A DNA stretch of 64,000 bases from Mangifera indica (Eukaryota; Streptophyta; Magnoliopsida; Sapindales; Anacardiaceae): contig NC_058155.1 in the NCBI RefSeq assembly GCF_011075055.1, positions 7,597,537 to 7,661,536 on the forward strand, in the 5' to 3' direction. This document shows, in pieces, positions 54,601 through 64,000 of the stretch (positions within the stretch are counted from its first letter, which is position 1; each line of letters starts with the position of its first letter). A program made the position numbers and the translations under genes. Under the pieces are notes generated by a model, which saw only the letters and a program-made list of their open reading frames with translations, was not told where the DNA came from and did not search any database.

Positions 54601-57600
54601 AAATACAATTAAGTTAACAGATGATAGAAATTATCTTCAATTAAGTCAAAGGTTGGTTCTCAGGAAGCAGACCTTCAGAAGCTTCCGGAGAATTGGTATC
54701 TTTTTAAAGTTCCCTCTATACTGCTTCATCATGTTGTGAAGCATCTGTAAACCTGAAAATCAGAACAATCATCGGTCTGGTTAGCAATCTGAAATCCAAC
54801 TAAAATAACTTTATTCCACAAACACACGGTAAATAAAATTGCTTGCATACAACACAAAAGCAAGAAAACACTACCATTTTTGTTGATTATATCTAACAAC
54901 ACAACTCGCGATTTTGTTTTCAAAAGCGCATCAAGAATCATTGATAAATCTCGATTACTGCAAAACAAATATACTAAAATCAAACGAAGATAGAAAGATA
55001 AAAAGAAAAGAGACAATAGTTCAACTGAGACCTCCTTTATGGAAAAAGGCATAAATAGCATAGTAAGACATCTAAAATAATAAGATGAAGAAAACTCTTA
55101 ATAACCTCTGAATTGCTTCGCCATTGACACTGTCACCAGAGGCAGCAGTCAGAAGCAGAAGCTTCAAATATCCTTTAGGAGCATCCTGTTAAAATAGAAA
55201 CACAAGAAAATTATAATAAAAAAAGGAAGTAAGAAGACTTGTGTTTCAGGCAGAGGAAAACAATAGCAAGCTTCAGCCTTCAGTTATCTTTTGACATATA
55301 TTTGCAAATGGATGTATGGTAGTGCGTTTGACATTTTATATGTCAAAAAGCAGCCTTCATAAAGTCAACAGTGTTTGAAAATTTTAAAATTTATGACAAT
55401 GCATCAGTGAATTATCAGTGGAGCCTAGAGGAATAAAAGCAAAAAAGTTAAACAAATTTAATGAGCAAACCACAGAAACCACTGAGGTTTCTTCTTGTTT
55501 TTAAAGGGACTATTAAACTGGCATAACAGCATCCCACTGACCAAAACAGAAAGAAATCAAAGTCAAACGGCCAAATAGGATAATACAAAATTTACTTACT
55601 TTTCGCTTACTTATGCCCCCATCAGCATCCAGCAACTCATTCAATTTCTCCTGAACTGCAGCATTGAAAAGCGTTCTTCATTAAAATTATCACCCTGAGC
55701 AAGAACATGTTTTGACAAGATAAGTTAAAAAAAAGGTTCCTGACCTGCTTCAAAACGGCCACTAGAGGAACCTTCCACTACTTTTTTGGGTTTGAAAGAC
55801 AGAAGCTGAGATTTAGTGGCTGCTATCTTAACTTTATTTCCATTTAGATGACTACTAATAACCTTCCCTTTCTTCACAGAGCCAGATGAGCGTGAAGTCT
55901 TTATACGAGGGTGAGGTTTTGGCAAAACCTGCTTGTCAGCACCTGTATCAGACTTGCCTTTCCTATTAGCATCACTGCCATCAAGAAGCAATTTGCCACA
56001 CAGCAAAGTTGAAGAAGTTGTCTCCATTTGTCGCATGAAAGATGAAGCATTGTTCTTAATTTCTTCTTCCATATTAATCTCTTGACAAACAGTGGATCCT
56101 GACATGCGAGTTATATCTTCTGCTTGTATGGAAATTTCTGGCTGAGCTGGAAGATATTTTCCTTTTGTATCCCGCACTTCCAATGAACTGGGCACTTGGT
56201 AAATGGCAGAAGCAGATAGGTTCACAAGGTTCTCAACTTCTGTGGAAATCTCTGATTGCTGAACAGCTCTGGTGGTATCATCCATTTTATTTTTATTTTT
56301 TAGTGGATACTGAGTCTTATCACCATAGAAGGGACTGGATCTGGATATAGTACTTTCCAAATCATCTCCATCTTCAAGCATCAAAGGTTCAGGATATTCC
56401 TCATCTGAATCACCTTGATAAATTACTTCAGTATTTAGTGGATCTCCGCCTATATAACCCCGACATTGAGGAGAGCCACAATAACATTTTTTGGCAGCAG
56501 CCCCAAACACTCTCACATAGTTGTAGTCAAATGTCAGCTCTTCATGCTGAAACACATTGAGATTAGATGACAAAAGGTGATAAACATTGAAGCATACAAG
56601 ATAATAACTTGGATAAAATGATTTAAGGAATGTTTTGAGAGAATTAAGTGTTAAAATAGATATATATGTCCGCACATAAGGCAACAAGGCCAGCTGAACA
56701 TGCAGTATATTTTTTTATTGAAAAAAAGGATATGGAGATCTTATCAAAAATAAGAATCTAGTTGGCCAAGGTAAGAGAATGTCAGGTTTAGATATGATAT
56801 TTGACACAACAAAGCTGGGATGGAGGAAAATGACAGACTTAGGAAGGTGTTATTGCGTCATGGTGAGGTATTTTTGGTGAAATCAGTCCAATTGCATATC
56901 CGAGTTTTTAAGGTCACCAATACCATTATTAAGTGAGACTAAATTTCTTTAATTTCTAATTTAGTTTTGGAAACTACTCCCTTGAACAACCCTCCTACTA
57001 AAACAAAATAATCAAGTCTTATAAAGATGAGCAGGGATTCTCTATACTCTACATACAACAGCAAACTAAATCTCTAAAATAATTGATTCCACAATTGGTC
57101 AGTACATTGAAGATTTTACAGTCAGCTGCAAAATTAAAATTTTTAAAGAATCCATCGGTTTTATCGAATCAAGTACAGTCAGACCTTGCTATATTTCATA
57201 CATGAAAATGACTAGTTCATTTGAGCCATTCTCTTTCAGACATTAGCTGGAAGTGAGTTTAGTCATATTGAAATTTCAAGCTAACTCTGAAAACAATAAA
57301 TATAAAAAGGCCAACAATTTTTATTTCACAGGGTGGCAAGAAACAAACAACCCCAACAAATCAGAAGAAAAATTGTGATCAATGACTCCAACAGTGGGTA
57401 GACACAGAATTAATTGATGGTAGATGCAAGCATACCTTCTTAATATCCCTTAATGCAAAAAGCCCAATACAAATCTCTCCATTCACCATCCACTGCTCCA
57501 AAGAAAGCACAAATAAAAGTTAAACTGGGAGAATTAAAGTTGGGCAACTAAAACATATATTTGATAAATCATCATCAAAAAGAATTTCCCAACAAATACA

Positions 57601-60600
57601 GTGCCATAATAACATGCCGACAAGAGTAAGCCAGAAAGTACACAAATCCAACAACATTTAGCTCACTCTCAAAAACTAGATACAATTAGTAGTTAACATT
57701 AAAAAAATGAAACAATGTAAATCATATTTATACAAGAAGTAAAATCCCTAACAAAACAATCTATTGAGATCAAAGAAGCATAAAAAATCTACAACAAAAA
57801 CCTGGAAACTACAATAATTTATTGTTTGTTTCATCTCCATAATCCTCTCTATTGTCTTCATAATCAGCCTTGTCAAGTCCTAACCCTAAAACACCCAACT
57901 ATATATTTCCCCTAAATAGAAATCCTATGGTTGAAAGGTGTCATTCCTGTGGAACTATGGTATGTGGTGTTAAACCGGAATCCACCCCATGATAGCCAAT
58001 AAGGTCACTGTTTTGGTTGGGCTCCAAATAACATCAAAAATGTGTCCAAGCTTCTAATAACAATTTCCATTTGGCCATCCGACAATGGGTGACAAGCTGA
58101 ACTAAATTTAATAGTCATTCCAGAAAGGCAAAACAACTTTGAATATAATTGATCAACAAACACCTTGTCTCGATCAGATACAATAGTACTAGGATATCCA
58201 TGCAATTTGATTACCTCTCAAGTGAATAATTTTGCCGCTTGTCATGTCGTAAACAAGTGTCCAAGAGGCAAGAAATGAGAATATTTGGTATTTCGATCTA
58301 CCACTACCATCACGATGTTGAATCCGTTCACCTTAGGTAGCTACTCAATGAAATTCATTGATATGTCTTCCCATACCAGACTGGAGATACTAAGTGGTTG
58401 CAACAAGCCAATCGTTCTTAAGGTTTTGTATTTATTTTGTTGGCACACCTCACAATAGGATTGAGCAAAAGAATTGGGTGGGACTAAAACCATCAGGTAT
58501 TCGACGTTTTAAATCCGATTCTAACCTTTAAGGAACCAAAACCAACCCAAAAATCAGATTCAAATTAATTTGTTCGATTTCTTCCAACAGTTGGTGTAAT
58601 GTGCTTGAAAGAGATAAACAAGTTATCTTGAAGAACGAGATTGAGAATGGAAGGATTTGCAAAAACCACAAACCCAATGGTTTCTCTCTCACATGTAAAC
58701 ATGGCCATATTGAGAAAAGTAATCCTTTAACTTGTCCTTGTTTGTTTCCCACGAAATTCCACCAATAAATAGCTTGCCCTAATTCAGATTCACGAAATTA
58801 TGGATTTTTAATTTGTGGGTTTTGGGGTTAGTGAACAGAGAGAAAGATTGAGTTTTTGGGCGACTGAGAGAAAGAAACAAATAATATGGTGAACAAGTAT
58901 ATAAGGAAGAGAGTTATGGGATTTTGAGGGTTAGGATTTGGTTTTGGATAAACTAGATGGCTAGTATCAAATTTGAATTTGAGAATTGTAAAGAGTCGTG
59001 AATGGATTGAGGTGGGAACTTTGCCCTGTGAATAAGATAGTCTTTAGTAGAGGCAAAGACATCATGGGAATGATATTTCTTTCTAAAACATTCTTTTTGA
59101 AAAAGAAAAGGGAATATAAGGTAAATGTCAATAAAATTTATGGTTTTTCAATATTTAAGCACTCAATTTGAAATTGGCAGAAAATTGATTTCCCTGCTTC
59201 AATTCAATTGACAATCAATGTTTTGGGAAAAAAAGTGTCGCACACGTAAATCATAAAACTTAGCAGAAAGAGTTAAAACTTATAAATTCTATAAATGGGT
59301 TCATTTGATATTTTCTAGTTTTAAAAGTCTTAGTTTAAATTTTGTTATAATTATTAGGGGTATATCAATAGACTTAGTCATTTGTGTCATCGGGTCATGT
59401 CAATTTAGACTTCAGGATAGTGACCCTCAATCTTACCCTAACCTAAATTAGACTTGTGTCGAAATCTCTCACCATTAACTTGATCCAAACTATGTTCGGA
59501 TTGATCTGATATGACTCAAATTAACCCGAACTATATAATAAGTTATATCAAAACACAAACTATTTGACATGAAAAGACACAATTTGTCAAAACTTAATTT
59601 CTCTATTGCAACTTAACTATCTACTTATTTTGTCGCTGCTTATAAAGATCTTAAATGGAAGAAGTATAGCTTAATTAATTAACACACATGAATAATAAAA
59701 TTATGCGAACATGTAAACATATCAACGAGAATTAAGCACACCATTAAACATTACATCACATTACATATGTTAGGATTAAACGATGATAAATTAAAAAAAT
59801 ATTGAATTGTAAAGATTAAGATAATAATAATTAATAATATTTGATTAAGATAATACTTATAGGATAATAATGGATATTTGAATTTGAAGATTAGGATATT
59901 GGAAGAATAAAGAGGGATAGCTAGATTGAGGACATAAAAAGAGAAAAATATAGTTTAAGGATTTGGATAGCCATAAGGAAGCTATGACCTTGGATAGCCA
60001 TTGACACCTTTTATTGTCAGAATTAATGTTTCTCATTCTTTTATTGTTATTTAGCTGATTAGTGGGTGGGAATTGGATTATTTGAGCCCATCCTCAATAT
60101 TTGATTAACAAAATATTTACATGATAATAATTGATATTTGAACTTGAAAAATTGATAAAATAATAATTGATATTTGAATTTGAAGATTAGGGTATTAGAA
60201 GAATAAATAAGGCTTACTAGATTAAGGAGGAAAAAAAAAAAGAAAATATATTGTACAAAGTTTCCAGTAGCCATTGGCTGATTAAAAGGCTCATAGAAGC
60301 TGACACCTCTTGTTGCCAAAATTAATGTTTCTTATTCTTTTGTTGCTATTCAATCGATTTGCAGGTGGAAATTGGATTATTTGAGCATATCCCTATCAAA
60401 TTAATATCAGAGCAATAAGATGTAGACAACGATTAGAAAAGAATGGAGTAGAGTTGATGCGGCGAAGATTTTGCAGGTGGTGAAGGAGAATATGGATTTA
60501 AGAATATGGCCAATGGATTTAAGAAAATGAAAGGGTGCCTGAAGGAATGGAAGGTATTGCTTCTGTCGCAACTATCACCATTGTCTAACGAGGAAACATG

Positions 60601-63600
60601 TTGTTGTTTGAAGAGAAAGTAGTAAAAAAGGAAGGTGATTGAGGAAGACATAAAAAAAGGTCTACCACCATCCCTTCTTGTTAGAGAAAGAGCAAAAATC
60701 TTTCCATCAAACTTCTTTGAATTTTTCCCACTTGGTTATAGGTGTTCTTGCCCCCAACCACTACAACCAAATCAAGGCCAGACCGTCCTTACAAACTACA
60801 ACACCAAAACCTGCTTTATTTCTCCAATTGGAATGATCACAAAATACCTCTTAACCTAAAAAATCCATCTCGTGGGATCTTCTCCCCCAAAGATCAACAA
60901 CTCAAGTCGTCGAATTTGATGGTCGAAACCCATTCCACCTTGTGGTCCACCATTTCAGCCTTCACCTTCTGGCAGTCTACTATTTCCACCTCCACCTTCC
61001 ATGTTCTTTTGTCCTGTGACTCCTCTTTGTAGTGTTTCCTATCCACCACGGGAGCCACTTATGCCTCCTTTGACTTTTGATTGTTCTGTTGAAGCTTTGT
61101 CACAATTTCCCTATTAGTTTCCTTGGTACACCAATGCCATCAAATCTTTCAACTCTAGTAACCCCACCTTCAAAGTTTGCACATCTGCTTCAAAACCTAC
61201 CAATTTTTCCGAGATCTCCTTCTCTAGCTAGTCTAATCTTGAATCCATCATTGTACTCACCATAACCTAGTACATAATTGCTCTGATATCAAATTTGTTA
61301 GAAACCTACAAAATCAACTCCAAGCACTCTGATTTTCACACACAAAAACATACCAATTTCTGGAAACGAACAAAGCCGACATTATTTACTAGCAACCAGC
61401 CAATACAATGGTGCATTCTAGGCGTCACACCCAGAATTGCACAACCAAACATAATGAAAAGATAATGAGGCAATTAAAGGAGCTAGTTCCTCCAAGACCT
61501 AAGCCTCCCTAATTTTTTACTTTTTTCTACCCTCTCTCTTTTCTGCCTCATGCCTTATTTCATTACCCCAAATTGTGCCACCTCATTCAGCCTCTCCTTG
61601 CCTTCCATTTGGTCTCTTTTTTCCTTTACTATAACTAACCGGCCCACTTCACCTACAGCTAATTTTCTCTCGCTAACACCCCTACACTTACAATTATATA
61701 ACTTAGTGAAAGAAGGTCTAGCAAATAAAAAGAAAGAAGCCAGGATTGACAAAACAAATACAGATCTACAAAAATGACCTTCTCAAGATAATTGACTCAG
61801 AAAAATTACATGAAAAGATAAAGCAATTCCTCATGCTAGAGAATACAAGTCTAGACTATTTTGTACAAATTATTATAACAAAAAGTACAGTAAAAATCTA
61901 ACATGAATCTACATATTTGTATAAAATGCTCATATGGATGTTCACCTTTTCAGTACGACAGTTAGGATTGCAACTATGGTTAATGAAACGGCCTAGATTA
62001 CCCTTGGTACATGCATCTATTACCTGCACGAATGCAAAATGTGATTAATAAATTATAATGAAGCTAAAATGGCAAGAGTATATCGCAACTAAAAGACAGA
62101 TAAAGTACAAACTAACATAACAGGCAAGGTTTTACATAAAACTGGATATCCTTCTAAAACTTTTGGCTATAATAGTACCATAATTCGCAGATTCCATTAG
62201 AATATCAATACTTCAATGGCTCCTCTTTATAAGCTTAAACTTAAGATATAAATTGTGATTCAGCATGGTTCTTATTTGAAAAAACTGGTCAGTTTGTACA
62301 ATGTGTTAAGGCCTTCTTTACTGAGTTCATATGTTCAAAACCTGAGAACCCCATTCTATTAATTAGATTATAACACACGGTCATATAAGTCTTTGTTTAT
62401 TTCCATCCGATAAATAAATTTAGCCATGCAAATAATGGAAGAAATTATGCACTATTGTTGGGTCATCCTAAGCTTAATATTTTGGGACAATGGCTATTCA
62501 ATATTGCATGGACGTAGGCCAATTGGAGGTAATCAATAACTGATAAATAACCAGCGATATGTACTTAACTTACCGCCAGTATGTTGAGGGTAATCATTAG
62601 AAGCCCTTGAAAAGGAAAATTTATTCAAGAGAACCCTTTATCTTTCTCGTGAAGAAAGGGAATTTGCAAAGTGTAATTAGGAGATATTGGAAAAAAGAAA
62701 AGTAAAAGCAATTTAAATACCCAAAATCTTGGATTATCATTAGTCATAACATGGAGAGGAGTGTCAATAAATAATAACAAATCAACACTTTAAGTCAGTT
62801 TATGTAATGAAGGAGATCCAACCTCACTGCCATTTAATGTCATGAAGTAGAAATGCTTATGACCAAGAGCTGCATACTCCTTTTGTCGTGCCTCATAAGT
62901 TTGCATGTCAAGCACCTGATTGAAACATGATTTTATACATGGTAGAAAGCACCAGTAATGCATACTTGCTTTAAGTCATATGAAGTTTATCTTTGGACTA
63001 AAAGAACTGAAGAACATTTACCTCTCCAACATATTCAATAATAAATTGACCTTTGGTTACATCCTCACATAACAGCAGCCCATGACCCTTTTTCCCACAA
63101 CGACTCCAGTACATGTCAGCATACTTGCGTTGTTGGAACTGCAAACAGACATTTGGACTAAACAAATATTCTTCACATCCGAATAACAACTGTTTAAAGA
63201 AACAAATGAAATAAATATCTGCAAACAGAAGCTGAAGTACCTGTTGATTCGAACATAGGTCACCACAAGGACAGGTGCCTTGAACACATTCAATGTTAAG
63301 CATCCGATTCAGGCATTCATCTCCACAGCCCAACCGGCCATCTAGAGATGGTTTGCAATGGCAAACCATTATCTGATTAATTTTCACAAACAATTTAGTC
63401 AGGAAAAAGTTAACTAATCTTAACAACAAGAATTTCACCCGGGTACAACTAATAACAATATAAAAAGCAAATGGAAAATTAATAAAAATGTGAAAAGTTG
63501 TGAAAATTAAATGCTAACTTCTTCCCTGTGTCATCACCAAACATCACTGCACCGGAAAGGGAAAAAGGCATGGACAGAGTGTGTAAACAGAAAATGTAAT

Positions 63601-64000
63601 ATGAAGAACTCTAAAAAAACATTCTTTTGTTGATCACGTCCAACCCTATAAATTACTGTACCATGATCAGAAATTGAATTCCAAAAGAAAGGTTGTCCCT
63701 CAATACCAAAAGCAATTCTAATCATCTACTTCCAAAATTATCACAAGTGAAAACCGTAAAAACCATCAAAGAAAGTAGATGGATTACAAAGCATTCTATT
63801 TCATACATTAGGTGATATTAAAAAACAGACAAATATGCAGAGTAACCCTAAACTTTTTCCCACATTAAAAGGAAAACAGAATGCTCATAGCATAACAGCA
63901 TTCATACATAAACAAGAATCTTCATATTCAAACCTCATCGATTGTTTGGGTTTTACGGCTACGGTGAAGAAACACATTTGAATCAATACGCCAAAAAGTT
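51663..64000 (-). CDS. SDG8: Histone H3K36 methyltransferase SDG8/EFS/ASHH2, 3' part (gene runs off the right edge)
   Basis: Exons traced: >64000-63934, 63372-63241, 63138-63022, 62915-62823, 62023-61946, 57492-57436, 56546-55745, 55655-55600, 55185-55106, 54957-54875, 54752-54673, 53738-53659, 53066-53021 and 52826-51663; all joins keep frame. The first piece ends [13 protein letters not shown]. The AWS domain follows ([36 protein letters not shown]). The SET domain has [32 protein letters not shown] and the ELTFDYNYV catalytic end; the post-SET is [14 protein letters not shown]. Then come a Ser-rich linker, a helical block ([20 protein letters not shown] to [15 protein letters not shown], perhaps TFIIS-N/LW-like) and a Pro-rich tail. 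The order and motifs match Arabidopsis SDG8 (At1g77300), which methylates H3K36 in transcribed chromatin and regulates flowering. The CW domain and N-terminus are outside. A 4.45-kb intron holding gypsy debris splits the SET domain. Confidence 0.95.
53163..53323. mobile_element. Hairpin MITE in an SDG8 intron
   Basis: The left arm TTAGAGCAGTGCTATGTGCA then CACACAACTTCGTGTACAAA pairs with the right arm TTTGTGCATAAAGTTGTGTA then CATAGTATTATTGTAAC. The CAAACAACGACACATCATCA block pairs with TAGTGACACATCGTTGTTTG. The left end TTAGAGCA is shared with the 45019 element. It lies in the 592-bp intron between exons 53738-53659 and 53066-53021. Confidence 0.7.
57915..58480 (-). mobile_element. Ty3-gypsy integrase fragment, decayed, in SDG8 intron
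   Basis: Read on the minus strand it gives pieces of a gypsy integrase: [16 protein letters not shown] zinc-binding end, [47 protein letters not shown] and a [24 protein letters not shown] block. Stop codons interrupt it at several points (for example after MNFIE and after HLFTT), so it is dead. Its orientation is the same as the host gene. Confidence 0.88.
59865..60390. repeat. ~299-bp tandem duplication in SDG8 intron
   Basis: Two copies share TATTTGAATTTGAAGATTAG, GGAGGAAA-like and AATTAATGTTTCTYATTCTT then GGATTATTTGAGC. The AATTAATGTT word is at 60021 and 60320, a 299-bp offset. Confidence 0.72.
60900..61255 (-). mobile_element. Decayed gypsy gag start
   Basis: Downstream of the primer-binding site the minus strand begins an ATGATGGATTCAAGATTAGA frame ([31 protein letters not shown]). 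This resembles the N-terminus of plant gypsy gag, with stop codons. The link to the integrase piece at 58 kb is inferred from shared orientation. Confidence 0.55.
61280..61292 (-). other. Retrotransposon primer-binding site
   Basis: On the minus strand TGATATCAGAGC lies next to the LTR end (...TAACA|AATT). It matches TGGTATCAGAGC, the common binding site for initiator tRNA-Met, with one change. Confidence 0.7.
61296..61790 (-). repeat. Probable gypsy 5' LTR (right border uncertain)
   Basis: The inner end is clear: it ends TTTCTAACA on the minus strand next to the primer-binding site. The outer end was not fixed because no matching LTR was found near 57.9 kb. The 61790 limit is a guess, before the SDG8 exon at 61946. 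Confidence 0.4.

Noticed and set aside
58528..58752. 74-codon minus frame in the SDG8 intron
   Set aside because: Next to decayed gypsy integrase but without a recognisable motif; treated as debris.
63520..63537. Possible extra SDG8 exon (FGDDTGKK with a GT donor)
   Set aside because: The known SDG8 order runs TQTIDE directly into IMVCHCK, which the exons at 63934 and 63372 already provide.

Overview
This is nuclear DNA from a flowering plant, most likely a core eudicot. Genes have many short exons with GT-AG introns, the non-coding DNA is very AT-rich, and the repeats are plant retrotransposons, Mutator-like elements (MULEs) and foldback MITEs. No RNA genes, CRISPR arrays or prokaryotic features were seen. 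All exon joins were traced by hand and keep frame in every gene described as intact.

Layout. 1-617: the 3' end of a Ty1-copia retrotransposon and its LTR. 618-2492: a truncated, frameshifted duplicate of part of a UDP-sugar pyrophosphorylase gene. 4003-5203 (+): a two-exon BTB/POZ gene. 6681-14458 (-): the complete 17-exon UDP-sugar pyrophosphorylase gene (625 aa), parent of the duplicate. 15.1-17.6 kb: foldback MITEs. 18566-26966 (-): a 10-exon, 2128-aa protein with five CCCH zinc fingers. 28525-31744 (-): a 10-exon, 744-aa protein kinase with an N-terminal universal-stress-protein-like domain. 31.8-49 kb: a transposon-rich interval with a 4.7 kb MULE, a related 1.4 kb MULE, and at least four foldback or hairpin MITEs. 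49033-50153 (+): the two-exon TCHQD glutathione S-transferase. 51663 to beyond 64000 (-): the 3' part of the H3K36 methyltransferase gene SDG8/EFS/ASHH2, with AWS, SET, post-SET and C-terminal domains; its 5' half lies off the window.

The CCCH, kinase, TCHQD and SDG8 genes appear to form a conserved block. As I recall the Arabidopsis locus numbers, kinase, TCHQD and SDG8 are consecutive (At1g77280, At1g77290, At1g77300), and the duplicated region pairs a CCCH gene with a kinase (At1g21570, At1g21590). The genes have unrelated jobs (nucleotide-sugar salvage, ubiquitin adaptor, RNA binding, signalling, detoxification, chromatin), so this is synteny, not a functional cluster.

The most unusual structures are in the transposon interval. 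The larger MULE has an exact 9-bp target duplication. It carries two arrays of a 119-bp repeat in inverted orientation on either side of a transposase remnant and an opposite-strand ORF resembling the DUF1985/Ulp1-type genes carried by plant MULEs. Its right end holds a 566-bp tandem duplication with conserved ACGTGGGAA hairpins. A smaller relative sits 0.8 kb away with its own 9-bp target duplication.
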